Source: Rattus norvegicus (taxonomy: Eukaryota; Chordata; Mammalia; Rodentia; Muridae). From it: a stretch of DNA of 64,000 bases. Every line of letters starts with the position of its first letter. Position 1 is the first letter of the stretch. Location: the NCBI RefSeq assembly GCF_036323735.1, contig NC_086019.1, positions 239,928,602 to 239,992,601 of the forward strand. Direction: 5' to 3'. A model generated the notes under the pieces. It saw only the letters and a program-made list of their open reading frames with translations, ran no database searches and was not told the DNA's origin. Made by a program: the position numbers and the translations under genes. Shown piece after piece: positions 24,765 to 37,070 of the stretch.

Positions 24765-27096
24765 AAATGGTATCGTTTGTAGTTCCTTTTTGTTTTAGCC
24801 CCAGATTGGTAGCTCCTATTATCAATTAGCAGGGCACAGTAGGTCAAAAAATAACTACATACATGTATTACTCTTGAGGAAGTATGAACAAATCCTGGAA
24901 AGGCATACTTAAATCAATTGGTCAGACCTTACATCAGTATTTATCAGGTCACAGTATTTCTTTCTAACTCATCTGTCCTGCAAGAAACAAATCTTGGTTC
25001 CTCAAGAACAGCAAATCTGCACTTCCCCTCCACCACTTCCTACTAGGCATCTGAGTCCAGCAAGCATTTACATTTGGCCTAACTGTCCTTCCATGCAAGA
25101 AACCAATGAATCTGACAAGTTAGCTGTTCTTGTGCCTAAAGGGTTAAGGGAACCATGCAGCTTTTGAATGGCTCAAATTTCCATTGCCTACTAGTAGAGA
25201 AGGACTACAGGGATACTGAAAGAGTTCCCACTGATCTCTCCCAACCCTGGCATCCATCCACGGAGTTCCTTGGTGAATACTGTTACTGGGTCACACACAG
25301 AACACAGCCATCAAATAAAGAGGTCATTCAAAATAGTTCACTATATGCATACTAAATTTGGCTTAAATTGTTATTTTACTTAATTATTTAAAATAAATGG
25401 GTTGCTTGTTAGATTTGAACCTTTTAGCCAGGTCCTAGGGGTGAAAACTATTTCATTATAAGGCTAGCAAATCAGAGTGGAAAACAAAACAAAAAACCAA
25501 AATCAAACAAACCAAACCAAAGCTCTTCATTTGGAGAGAAGCAAGCCTTTCAGAGGTGAACGTGGCCTTTCCTTGGCAGTGTGAGTGCAGAGTAGAATGG
25601 TGGGAATGCAGTTTGGAGCTCTGTGCTTACTTGACAGACTTTGCAAGGATGAGGCTAATTCAGGAAGGACTTTAGACCACAGTGTATTTACTGGGACAAA
25701 CTGCAACCAGAAGCACGCCACGCCTATAAAAACAAACTGCTGGGCTACAACCCCACTACTTTGCACTTTGTCAAGAACATGCCAGGAGGAGGTCCAGACG
25801 CCTTGTATATTCTCAAGATGCCTGGACTCCACCTCTCAGAATTAAAAACAAGTGCAAGCTGCAAACATCTGACGGTGTAGCCCAAACTCCTCCTGGCTCA
25901 GACAAGGTGAAAAGGCTGGTGTACCGTGAGCAGGCGCTTGGGCAAACCAGCCAACTTGTTCAGTGCGGCTGAACTAGGAGGAACAGGCAGCAATCTGCCC
26001 TTTACTCTGTCAGAGGGGGAAGGGCTTGTACTCACTGGAAACAAAATCCTATAGTGTTTCACTTTCCACAGCTCTCTTCTATCAGCCAGGGAGTATAAAA
26101 ACATCGATAACTAAGTTATTTTACCTAGGCAGAGCAGGGCATAGTAAACAGCACTCCGAGTAAAAGAACTTAACAGGATCACACACAATCCTTGGAAGCC
26201 TGTCCACAGGAACGAATCCCTTCTCACTCTCGCATGTCTAGTGGGTTTCTCTGTGGCATTACACAATCAGCTGGCTAACTGCCACTCGTTTGCCCAACAC
26301 TTTCCCCGTAAGATGGTTTAGAATGAACTACTAACCTTTTGTTCTTAAGTCTTATTGTCTCCAATAAGCCCCTCTACTCAATGCCATTTATTTTAATATC
26401 AAGGAGTTCTCAGAGCAATGGGCTAAAGGAAGAGGTCGTAAAGCCCAATGGCAGAATAAAAGAAGGCCCTGAGCAATCTTTGCTAAAAATAAAACCCATT
26501 TGGAGCTCACTATTTAGAAGCCTGGTTCTTCAGCTCCCTCTGATGCCGTGTGTTCCACCTATTTCAAATAAATTATTTTTTAGGTGATCTACAGTTGGCT
26601 GCTGCCAACACAATCCTAGCTGGGTAGTCTTTATAAGGCTGACTATGACCGAGACATGCCTGTGAATAGGTATAATGACATGCAATTTGCAAAGCACGTT
26701 TTCTGAAATCTATGCATCTTTAAAACAATGTGGTCGGTACTGTTTCTTGGTTACAAACTTCCATGTCAATTATCAATTTTTTGGTGTTTGCTTTAGAACT
26801 GAGCCATCATGCTGAGTACTGTGGTACTAAGTAGACGGATGCATGAGTTTCAGGACAACCTGGAAGACGCTCTCTCAAAAACAAACACCTGAACTGTCAA
26901 GGCTTACAAACCCATGTTTATGTTTCACACATGGCGCTAACATTCACTTCATGCGTGTGAGCATGGCTGCTCTGTAGGAGGCAGAAGTGGGCCTTGGATT
27001 CTCTGAAGTGGGAGTGAGGGAGAAAAATGGGTGCTGGGAATGGACCTTGAATCCTCTGAAGGCACACTCTTAACTGCCGAGCCATCTTTCCAGTCT

Positions 27097-27101
<5 letters not shown>

Positions 27102-27165
<64 letters not shown>
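27102..27165. repeat. (CA)32 microsatellite
   Basis: A pure alternating CA run following a degraded B2/B3 tail ('ctgccgagccatctttccag' just upstream). Confidence 0.97.
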
Positions 27166-27168
<3 letters not shown>

Positions 27169-27473
27169 TTACAACTGTCACTATTAAGACTATCACAAAA
27201 ACACCCCCATCAGAATTTTAGTAATAATACTCTTACTGGCCATTATTATAAACAGTGTAACAAGCACCGGGTCTGCCAGCCTGTCTTCACTTTAACACTG
27301 TGAAGTGACTTTCCTGATTTGATTTCATATGCACCCGACTCTTATAATGCACCAGCTACTTTAGTCAGTTCAGGCAGGAAATTGTTTCACATGGATCAGG
27401 TCCTCTTAAATAGGATTCCAACAGATTGTTGGCTTGAATAACATTTAAAAAAGATTTACCTTTATTATTTTTA

Positions 27474-27477
<4 letters not shown>

Positions 27478-27510
<33 letters not shown>

Positions 27511-27514
27511 GTGT
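27478..27514. repeat. (GT)n microsatellite
   Basis: About 37 bases of GT with one GC interruption, lying inside an old reversed SINE. Confidence 0.95.
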
Positions 27515-27999
27515 AGGTGTATACATGTGAATGCAAGTGCTCACGAGACCAGAGGCATTAGATTCCCAGGAAAATGGACTTCTGTGCCACTGTGAGCAGG
27601 CCAGCATGGGTGCTAGGAACCAAACTCACATCTTCTGCAAGAACAAACAGTGTACGACTCTAACTACTGCATCTTTTCTCCAGTCCCTTTGGACAGAATT
27701 TTCCCCAAACATAGAGGATTCTACAGTTTTATTTGAGGTACCAAGAAAATTTTATTCATGTAGGCTATATCCTCACTTTTTTGGAATGTTTAATGCTCTG
27801 ACTTTAAGAGAGGCTTAAAAAATGTAATCATACAATACCCAATTTATCTCATCCAGAAGAAAGCCATAACCTGTCTACAAATAACCCAATTACAGTGGAA
27901 AATTGAGGCCTGCCAATGAGATGCTCCTCTCATTTTTATACAAGCAGCTGAGCCTCAAGACACTGTCACCTCGGAATCAAACCCATAAATTACAGATGT

Positions 28000-30451
28000 T
28001 AAGGAATAGTAGTTTATTATGGTCCATGGCAAAATATTTAGATTATTTCAACCCAGCTCTTAGTGAGTTCTGGGTCTGACCGCAGGTGGAGAGTGGGATT
28101 CAGTAGGAAAGAAGTAGTGAACGCTGATGCAAAGTAAAAACCGACTCAGACGCTGAGTTTAAATCCTCAAGTTTAAAAGGCATGGGAGCAGCAGGAGACA
28201 CCAACCCTGAGAAGTCATCCAACAGTGAGAGTCAGAGAAACGTCACATGGCCTCTTCATCGTAGTCCCTAGAGTGTAGGCCTAGAGGTGACAGAAGTGGC
28301 TTAGAGACTCAGAGGATATCCTCAGTGGCTTCACAGCTAACACTGGCACAGTTAAGTGCAAAGCACTCATGCTACCACGCTGTCCCACTCGTCAGCTGCC
28401 ACAGCTGCCTCATAGGTCAGCAGAGAAACAGAGCAGCCAGTCTCAGGGCGTACAGCTCATTAGTGGGAAGTTGGGAGGGGCTTAGGCTGGAAAGCCTGGT
28501 TCTGTATTCAGTATGTACAACCCAAAGCAATGCTTTAAAACCGAACAGCCAACTGCATCTGTGAAGTGTCTGCCTGAAGCAGAACGGACATTACAAACAC
28601 TCAAGGTTACCCAACCGTACGAGAAGACTTTCTCTGACTTGACGGCTCAATGTGCCTATGGGAGTCATGGTTGTTGGGGCTAGTATATGTCTCTTCATCT
28701 GGTTAGAACCATAAAAATTCAATGCTATAAATGGATAATGTGCATTTAATAAAAGATGAAAAAGAAAAAGACACAAAGTAGTATACACATCACTCATTTC
28801 TGAACATGCCATTACATTAAAATTAAATTACTAACACCCATATTTAAATAGAATAAATCAATATTAAAATGTCTGCTATAAAAGTGTGAAATCTCAACTA
28901 CAATATAAAAACTGCCCAAACACAAATTTAATAAACAACAATAAAATCCACAATTTAAAGTAACTGAAAACAATCAAGAACTAAGTGGGGAAAAAAGAAT
29001 CACATGGAAGGACCTTTTATTGTAGATTATAAAAACAGGGTAAGTCCTTGGCGCCTTGGATTGGCGTGCATTTCCTTCCCACCATCTTCCCAGTCTCCCA
29101 CAGACTGCTTTCTGTGACCCTAAGTAGTCGCCTGCGATCTATAACCCAAAACACAAATGGAGGAAAAAGTGCCCAGTAGGTTCTTGTGAGACACATTACT
29201 AGAGAAATTAACTCAATAAATACACAAGAATTTAGTTTTCAAAGAAATAAAGCAAATAATAAAGCGGAAAGCATTCTTGTCATAGTTTAATCGTTCTGGT
29301 GAGTCGGAGGCACCTCAAGACTGTGCTGCGGCATTATCATCTTGCTTTGTCACATGTCACATGCCTGGAACAGAATTCTGGCTAGTGGAGGTTTGAAAAA
29401 AAGAAGAGTTTTGTATGTGGTTCACATAGCATCGAGTGACTACAGATACAATACAAGAATTTTGATGTGAATTATTTGTACCCATTTTATACTATTGAGA
29501 AAATTTTTAAATTTAAGTTACAAAGTGAGTATTTTTTAGCACATTTAGTAACAACTATTTATATAAACTATCATTTTGTTTGGATAACCAAATTAAATTT
29601 GAACATAATTAAAGAACACTTAACTTTCAAACAACATTTAAGGAATACAGTTACAGAACTGTTACACTGAGAGTTATGTACACGTACTAAAAGAGTACTG
29701 AAGTTTCTCAAACCCATTCTTTTGAAAGGTTTTCAATCCTTAATATAATTCAGTGTAAAACTTCAAAATGTCTGCTCGGTGTCACAGCAGAGTGAGGTGG
29801 AGTCGCCGATCGCAGAGCAAATCGCGTTTGTTATCTGACTCTCCCGACAGCCATTACCACTGACACACACATGTTCAGGTGTGGTTGATTCCACCAACTG
29901 CACAGGAAATGTTCAACTCAAAAACGGCCCAAACAAGTGACGACTAGGAATGGCTGAGTCTCGCTGTGCCTGTCAACTCTGCCTTACATCCCAGTTTTGC
30001 TACAAACTATCTGGTACTTTTGGGTTCAGTAGTTGGGGTTTAAAAAAAAAAAGTCAAACCTATCTACAGAATATAAAAAAAAGTGTATATATACATTTGA
30101 TAAACACTCACACACACACACACACACTCACACACACTCACACACACTCACATGTCTAGAAACCAGCACCTAACCACACCCCATTCCTTACTAATGACAA
30201 CAAATCAGTAACTACATAAGACCAGCTTAGACTCTATAAGGCTATAACAGCATATGGCTAAAAAGGTCAAACAAGCACCCACACTCAGGTCGCACTCAGC
30301 TTCCTCCTCATGATTTCTGACAAGCAGGAACACCATTTATATAACAGACCAGAGATCTGAGTAGAAAACCACAAGTCTGGATCTCCCTCCCTGCTGTACA
30401 GATGAGAGCCCGTCCCACGAGATCACTGAAGCACACAAACGATCTTTACTC
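28000..30451 (-). other. Atad1: Atad1 3' untranslated region, probable
   Basis: AT-rich, SINE-free sequence runs from the Atad1 stop codon (30452-30454) to an AATAAA on the - strand at 28013-28018, about 2.4 kb. The absence of SINEs in a SINE-dense window supports a long 3'UTR. An alternative - strand AATAAA at 29016-29021 would give a 1.4-kb form. A short CA/CACTC tract is at 30106-30152. Confidence 0.6.
28013..28018 (-). terminator. Atad1: Candidate distal Atad1 polyadenylation signal
   Basis: AATAAA when read on the - strand (+ strand tttatt within agtagtttattatgg). A second hexamer is at 29016-29021. Which one is used cannot be settled from sequence alone. Confidence 0.45.
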
Positions 30452-30572
30452 CTAATCTAAACAAACGTGAGTCAGAACGCTCTGAAACGCTGCATCCTTT
30501 GATTTCTTCATCTTCTCAATTGCCCGATGCAAGTCCTGCTGCTGCACAGGCCGGATTTCATCTTCGTCATGA
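30452..30572 (-). CDS. Atad1: Atad1 last coding exon: C terminus
   Basis: Read on the - strand, the acceptor tgcattttag precedes T that completes a Ser codon, then HDEDEIRPVQQQDLHRAIEK, MKKSKDAAFQSVLTHVCLD and TAG. This is the C-terminal helical tail of ATAD1 after the AAA+ lid. The coding part is 121 nt (1 + 39 codons + stop). Residues would be 322-361, assuming 54 residues precede the exon at 62733-62831. The acidic DEDE patch and Gln run are family features. Confidence 0.97.
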
Positions 30573-30675
30573 CTAAAATGCAAACAAAACCATAAAATTG
30601 CCTAATCTCTTTAGAGTATACATACCTAAAACTTTTTAACAACATTAAAAAGATGCATGTGTTAAAAAATAAATT

Positions 30676-30771
30676 TGGGGGTTGGGGATTTAGCTCAGTG
30701 GTAGAGCGCTTGCCTAGCAAACGCAAGGCCCTGAGTTCGGTCTCCAGCTCCGAAAAAAAGAAAAAAAAATT
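30676..30771 (+). mobile_element. ID SINE (GCAAACGC variant)
   Basis: ggggttggggatttagctca head with ctagcaaacgc, ggtctccagctccg, and the tail aaaaaaagaaaaaaaaa without GAACC. No clear target-site duplication was found. It is antisense to Atad1. Confidence 0.95.
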
Positions 30772-30902
30772 GTTTTTAATTACACAAGAATATAACAATA
30801 GTTTCTTCCCCCTTCAAGACCCCAAAGAAAATGACAACACATTGGACCCATTCTTCTAGATGTTATCAATATATGAGTATATGAAATTCACAAAACACTG
30901 TT

Positions 30903-31080
30903 TTAAGATGTATTTTTATTTACTTTACATATATGAGTGTATGTCTGCATGTACATATGTGCACTGTGTGTGTGCCTGGAGCCTGATGAGAAGAGGGCAT
31001 CAGGTTCCCGGGACCTAGTGCTACAGACAGTGGTGATCCGCCATGCGGGTGCAGCCGGTACACTGAGCCCGCCCCTTACA
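30903..31080 (-). mobile_element. B3-type SINE, old
   Basis: The reversed A/T-rich tail is followed by 'gatgagaagagggcatcagg', then a degraded head. Confidence 0.6.
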
Positions 31081-32824
31081 AGGCACTTTTGGAAAGCACT
31101 GAGGAGTAAGAGGAGTAAGAGCAGCATGGCTCTGTCACTTCCCACCAAGCACGAAAGAGCAGCGCATTCTCATTAAACCTGGCAGCTGTTCACACAGAAG
31201 CACAGTTCTAACGCCATTCTTGTGAATAGAGAGCCAAAGTCCAGCACTTCTAGGTACAGACATGTATTCATGTGCATGTAATAGCCTTTTACAAGACAGA
31301 AGTAAAACTTAACACTCTTCATTTTAAAAACAACTAATTCAAGTCCTCTTCACTTTGCCAAACACAAAACAAGATAAAACAACAACAAACCCCTGGTATA
31401 TTCTTCTACTTGGTAGTTTACAGACACGTGGGGGAAAGTATTTCAGGGAAAACAGGGTGATTCAAGCCTGATAACCAGATTTTCCCACTGAGATGTTCAG
31501 GCCTTTCAATTGTTTTGCCTTTCATTATTAATGTAATTAATTAAGCAAAGTTTATATGTCATTTGTTAATTTCTTCTTTTATTTTTTTCTGCTAGAAGAC
31601 CTTTAGAAGGTAGATTTCTGATGATATTAAAATAATCCCAACTTGCTAACTAGCTGGAATTATACATGGGCAGTGCACACACAGAACACACCTCTCACCT
31701 GCGGCAGGAGGGAGCAGTATGGTTCTACTGTCTGGAAGGAGCTTCATGCAAAAGCAAGTGAGTTTTAAGAGAAACTTACTATGGCACCACACTGGAATTA
31801 GATGCATGGACATCACAGGCTGGAAAGCCAGGGTCACATGGTATGAAAACTTCAGAGTAAGAGGAGTCAGCAAACTCCTTTCCCATGACCTCAAGGGTAT
31901 GCTAGTTTACTAGAAAATTCTTTATCAGAGAGCTGACACTCTGAAAAGATACATGGTGTAGAACAGCTTCAGGAGAAAGGGATTTTCAAAATCTTTCTCA
32001 AAGGAGTTAATTCAGGGTTAAGTAAGTTTTGCTGAAATAAGGATGACAAAGTTGATTTCTCAAACTCACCACACTTTCAAAGTGGTTTCAAGTGAAATTT
32101 ACTGACACAGAGAAGGCATGTTAATAACTGCATTGCTGTTCAGTTGAAGCCCTGCACACACTGCCCCACACGCCTTTCTTATTATGTGTGAAGGTTCCAT
32201 TTCTACACAGAAGTGAATCTGAAGGTTCAGAAACAATCTACAGATTCTAGAGAACCCTGTTTCCCTAACAAAGAGGGCAAGCCTGGGTTTCTATGAGTCA
32301 CTCCATGTTTATCAAATGAAGCTCAGCATTCTGCCCCTTAGTTCTAGAACACCTCCTTAGCAATTTTCTACTTACAGACTTCTTTAGGGCAATGGCAATA
32401 AGGGTGGGGAGAAGCTTAAGAGGTTAGACACTGGTTGGGCCAGCATGAGGACCTGAGTAGGAGCTCACATTTAAAAAAAGAAGGTGGTGTGTGCCTGTGA
32501 TCCCAGGAGTGGGGGAGGCTCTGACAGAAGGGTCCCTAGAGCTTGAGCCAATCTAGAGACCTCTGGGCCAGTCAAACCCCCATCATCTCAAAAGCTAAGG
32601 TGGTGAAAAACTGTAAGACATCTACTATCACCCTGTGTGCATACAGATGAACAGCTATCCACATACATACACGAACACATAGAGAAAAATGCCAATAAAT
32701 AAAAAAGGCACAAGCTGCTAATGCAATTATCTTTTTCTATAAGTAATCTAGTATAAAGCAAAAACAACAATAATCACCTCATCAAAAATGTTTGACAAAT
32801 ACCAGTCTACACAGAGTTACTTAC

Positions 32825-32958
32825 CTTTCTTCTGATGTAGAATTGACATATTCCCTGACGCAGAGGAGGGCAGCATCTCGACACATTTCTTTTAGGTCAC
32901 TTCCTGAAAACCCATCAGTTTCCTGGGCAACTTCTAGAAGATCTACATGTCTATCCAC
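32825..32958 (-). CDS. Atad1: Atad1 exon: AAA+ lid (sensor-2 helix)
   Basis: Starts GTG GAT AGA after the - strand acceptor gtttacttaag and encodes [20 protein letters not shown], then [20 protein letters not shown] and TSEE, ending AG before gtaagt (phase 2). Length is 134 nt. [18 protein letters not shown] is the sensor-2 and lid-helix signature of meiotic-clade AAA+ ATPases (Msp1, katanin, Vps4), in which GFSGSDL recurs. Residues are about 278-321 on human numbering. Confidence 0.98.
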
Positions 32959-33072
32959 CTTAAGTAAACATAAAGCATGTTTATAAGCAAAATACTTACA
33001 AATATCCATCTGAGAATTAATGTTCAGAATGTCCTAACAGCGAAGTAAAGAGAAACAGAAAGCTAATAGTTC

Positions 33073-33255
33073 GGGCTAGAGAGATGGCTCAGCAGTTAAG
33101 AGCACTGACTGTTCTTCCAGAGGTCCTGAGTTCAAATCTCAGCAACCACATGGTGGCTCACAACCACCTGTAGTGAGATCTGATGCCCTCTTCTGGTGTG
33201 TCTGAAGACAGGTACAGAGAAATTATGTATAATAAATAAATCTTTTAAAAAAAAA
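33073..33255 (+). mobile_element. B2 SINE
   Basis: Head gggctagagagatggctcag and a full body with a poly-A tail. The duplication agaaagctaatagttc lies at 33057-33072 and 33256-33271. Confidence 0.96.
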
Positions 33256-34089
33256 AGAAAGCTAATAGTTCCATAAAATTGCAATTTTCAAAAAGAATAA
33301 CAAACAATATTATTTTCATTATTTGTCATTACAACTGAAACATGTGCAAGTGTCTATACTGAGTGTGTCTTTACACTTCAAATCCCTTTCGAGCGTGAAG
33401 CAACCTCGATACTAATTCAGTTTAGCACTTGGCTTTGTCCTTCTATCTAAGCTTACGGGGCTTGGGGAAATGTAAAACATTCTACTGTACAGACAAGAAG
33501 AAAATAAACCAGGAAATCAATGTATTCCTATTTATTATCCACAACCTGAGGTCTCGTTTCCAGTGCTAAGCAGCTTATGCATATAATTTTCACTTAATCC
33601 TGCAAGTAAGCAAGACAATTTTTATATTCTATTAATAGTCTGAAGGCTGGGCAAGAGTAGACAGGTCACAGAAGCAGCCATGTTTCTCCCATGCACTCAT
33701 TTGCCAGTCATCTCCTTCACGCCAATGGGATGGATATCACCTTTTTACTCAATTTCTAAGTATGGAATATTTTGTTTTAAGAACAGTAATTGTATACAAG
33801 GAAAAAAGATAAAATAAGTTGGGTACAGCGGTACATGCCTGATATTCTATCACCCCAGCTCTCAGGAGGTAAATCAACAAGAACAAGGGAATGAAGGCTA
33901 GCCTGGGCTACCTATTAAGTACCAGGCCAGCGGCTGCTGAGACTACACAAAGTACCTACCCTTTTCAAACAACCAAATTTTGAAAGGAGAAATTATGAAA
34001 TTCTTAAAGAATAATTTGATAAATATTGACTTAAGCTGTTCTTTGAAGGTCTAAAAGAATTCTATGCTGGATCTACCTGGCCCTGGGTT

Positions 34090-34310
34090 TTTTTAATTGG
34101 GAGATTTAAACTTTTTTATATTTATTTAATTTCACATGTATAAATGTTTTGCCAGTATGGATTTATGTTCAGTGTATATGTGTGCCTCATGACCATGGAG
34201 GTCAGAAGAGGGCATCAGATCTCTTGGAACTAGAATTAGGACGGATGTGTGCTGTCATGTGGATGTTGGGTCTTCTGTACTCTAAGTCACTGAACTGTCT
34301 CTCCAGCTCC
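34090..34310 (-). mobile_element. B3-type SINE, old
   Basis: A/T-rich reversed tail, 'catgaccatggaggtcagaa', 'gagggcatcagatctcttgg', 'tgtctctccagctcc'. Diverged but recognisable. Confidence 0.65.
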
Positions 34311-34319
34311 TTTTGGGAG

Positions 34320-34740
34320 ATGTTTAATTTCAATCCATGGCTTGTTATAGAGCTATTTAAATTATTTACCTGTCTTGGTTTACATTTAGTAAGTCATGTA
34401 AAAAGTCACCTACTTCTATTACATTTTCTACTTTGGTATAGTTTTAAATCTATGCCTTCATGATCTCCTGAATTTCCTCGGTACTGCAGTGTCTCCCTTC
34501 TCATCTCTGACTTTATTCATTCAGGACTTCTCTTTCTATTAACTGGACTAAAGAAAGGTTTGTCAATCTTCTCCAAAAACGAACTGTTTGTTTCACTGAT
34601 TCTTTGTATTATTTAATTTTTTGTTTGTTTCTATTTCATTAATCTCTGTCCTGATTTTAGTCATTTCACTTGGTCTGCTGCTTTGGGAATTTTTTTTCTT
34701 TCTTATTTTTCCAGTGCCCTAAAAGGCATCATCAGGTTAT
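34320..34740 (-). mobile_element. Old L1 ORF2 fragment, antisense
   Basis: The + strand shows 'tgtttcactgattctttgta' and 'gtttctatttcattaatctc', the reverse complement of a well-conserved L1 ORF2 stretch (SLIKRINEI-type coding in other L1s). It is heavily decayed, with no open frame. The ends are approximate. Confidence 0.65.
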
Positions 34741-34750
34741 TTGAGATCTA

Positions 34751-35013
34751 AGATTTTTTTAAAAAAAAGATTGATTGATTGTTTGTTTGTTTGTTTATTA
34801 TATAAGTACACTGTCACTGTCTTCATACACACCAGTTTGTTTGTTTGTTTGTTTATTATATAAGTACACTGTCACTGTCTTCATACACACCAGAAGAAGG
34901 CATCAGATCTCATTACAGATGGTTGTAAGATACCATGTGGTTGCTGGGAATTGAACTCAGGACCTCTGGAAGAGCAGTCAGTGCTCTTAACCTCTGAGCC
35001 ATCTCTTCAGCCC
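34751..35013 (-). mobile_element. B2 SINE with internal 58-bp duplication
   Basis: A reversed B2 in which a 58-base piece (gtttgttt run plus attatataagtacactgtca and cttcatacacaccag) occurs twice in tandem, at 34778-34835 and 34836-34893, differing at one base. The rest, to the gagccatctcttcagccc head, is normal. Confidence 0.93.
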
Positions 35014-35042
35014 TAATGTGAGGCTTTTAAAAACACAATTAA

Positions 35043-35144
35043 GAGGGGTTGGGGATTTAGCTCAGTGGTAGAGCGCTTGGCTAGGAAGCGCAAGGCCCTG
35101 GGTTCGGTCCCCAGCTCCGAAAAAAAGAACCAAAAAAAAAAAAA
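35043..35144 (+). mobile_element. ID SINE (GGAAGCGC/GAACC type)
   Basis: Head with ttggctaggaagcgc and tail aaaaaaagaacc plus A(n). The duplication aaaaacacaattaa lies at 35029-35042 and 35145-35158. Confidence 0.97.
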
Positions 35145-35523
35145 AAAAACACAATTAAAACTCAGATTTTACTGAAGCATCATTATGCCTTGGGCATATA
35201 AAAAACAATGAAACAAGTCATTTGCATGTTAGCAATTAACCAGGAACATTCATATTTTGCATTATAAACTAATTAAAGACTAATCCTTACGCTTTTATAA
35301 ATATATTATAGAATGCTAATGTCTCTATAACCATGGCAAATATAATTCTAAAAACTTCCACAGACCTTACTGTGTTTAAAAAATAAAGACTACTAAAATG
35401 AGTTTAAATTACATGTAAGTTACTTCTACGTTTCAATGTGACTTAAATTTCACTATGTATACTCACCATTTATATGTACAACATCTACACTAGCCTACAT
35501 ATGTTGTTCAAAACATTATTAAG

Positions 35524-35745
35524 TTGCCAGGCAAGGTGGCATATGCCTAGATAGGTGAGTTCCAGTCAGCCAAAGCTATACAGTGAGACCCTGTTGCTAC
35601 AAACATGTTGGCCTGGCGACAATACAGGCCTTCAATCCTAGCACTCAGGAGGTCTCGAGAAGAGGGGGTTTCTGAGTTTGAGGCCAACCTGCTCTATCGA
35701 GTGAATCCTAAAACAGCCAAGGTTACACAGAGAAACCCTGTTTTG
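35524..35745 (+). mobile_element. B1-like SINE pair, old
   Basis: A short B1 fragment (ccaggcaaggtggcatatgc) is followed by a fuller copy with 'caggccttcaatcctagcac', 'gtttgaggccaacctg' and 'acacagagaaaccctgt'. Confidence 0.7.
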
Positions 35746-36155
35746 AAAGGAGAAAAAGTTATAAGCCATCACCTTGTGCAATGTATCATATCCTTAAATT
35801 CCTGTTCATCTGGTGGTTTGTTGAGGCAGACTCTTGCTATTATAACCCAGGTTGGCCTTCAACTTTCAGTTCTCTTGCCTCAGCTTCACAAATAGTAAAA
35901 CTTAATTGGGTGTACCACCCAACTTAAATTATTTTAAATTAAGTAACCTCAACTATCTTCTAATTATTTCTGGGAATAGTATATGCACACTAATTCAAAA
36001 GACTTGCTTATTGGTTTTTTTCTCTTGAACGATATCTCTCCTTGTTAAAGGTTTACCAATGAACAATGTTTAATTTAGATAGCACTATAAAATGTCTTCC
36101 TCAAAATAGTTATAAATTATTCAATTAATAGGCAAAAAGCCATGTCAGTTTTGTT

Positions 36156-36337
36156 TTGTTTTTTTTTAAGTTTTTATTGTATATGAATACACTAGCTTTC
36201 TTCAGACACACCAGAAGAGGGCACCAGATCCCCCTATAGATGGTTGTGAGCTACTATGTGGTTGCTGGGATTTGAACTCGGGACCTCGGGAAGAGCAGTC
36301 AGTGCTCTCAACCTCTGAGCCATCTCTCCAGCCCCAT
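36156..36337 (-). mobile_element. B2 SINE
   Basis: Reversed tail, 'cagacacaccagaagagggc', 'ctatgtggttgctgggattt' and a gagccatctctccagccc head. Confidence 0.94.
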
Positions 36338-36836
36338 TTGTCAGTTTTTAATCTAAGACATAAATTCCTTACCTAGAATATAGTATTTTAAGAATTTTCC
36401 TGAAACTATACAAAAGAATAATCAAGAATATGCAGCTTTCTTAGAAAAGGCTACCTGGCTTTATCTTGGCTCCCCAAATGGTTAAGAATCACAGATCTAA
36501 TCCTTGCAAACTGGTCAGCTTTTCAACTTTTATACATAGTATAAGTAATTGCTATAAAATTGATAAGTGACACGTTCAAGTGACGTTGGGAGGTGGGGTC
36601 TGACAAAAGGTGTTTGATTCATGATCAAACCAATTTTCCAAGTTTGAGATTTTTCTTTATTTTTTATTTTTGCTTTCATTTTGCTAGCTTGCCCCTGTGC
36701 TTTTGATAAAGTATCAGAATGTAACTGGATATTGTCATCATGCACTTGAACTTTCTAACATCCAGAATTGTGAACTAAATCAATCTATTATATTCTATTA
36801 CAGCAGCAGAAAATAGCCTAAGAAGAAACAAATTAG

Positions 36837-37070
36837 GGCACTGGAGAGATGGCTCAGTGGTTAAGCACCACTATTAACGCTCTTCCATAGGTTCAGGATT
36901 CCACTTCCAGCACTAATATCGTGGCTCTCCAAGTGTCTCTAACTCCAGTTCTGGGGATCAAGCTACCTCTCTGTCCTCCACGGCATTGCATATACATGGT
37001 ACACTTAACTACATGCAGGCAAACCCACATAAATAAAAATAATGTGCCAATCATATATATAATTTTTAAA
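36837..37070 (+). mobile_element. B3-type SINE, old
   Basis: Head gcactggagagatggctcag and body 'ctctaactccagttctgggg' followed by 'ctacatgcaggcaaac' and an A-rich tail. Confidence 0.75.

Larger units (their letters stand above)
24017..27999. other. Intergenic interval between convergent Papss2 and Atad1
   Basis: About 4 kb with no recognised exon. It holds a B4 SINE with a GATA repeat (24470-24764) and two dinucleotide repeats (27102-27165 and 27478-27514), the second inside an old SINE-like stretch ending near 27690. The stretches 24765-26880 and 27700-27999 look unique. Confidence 0.75.
30573..32824 (-). other. Atad1: Atad1 intron, 2.3 kb
   Basis: Donor gtaagt, acceptor tgcattttag on the - strand. 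It contains an ID element and an old B3-type SINE (30903-31080). The remainder, 31100-32400, looks unique; 32400-32700 resembles a worn SINE. Confidence 0.85.
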
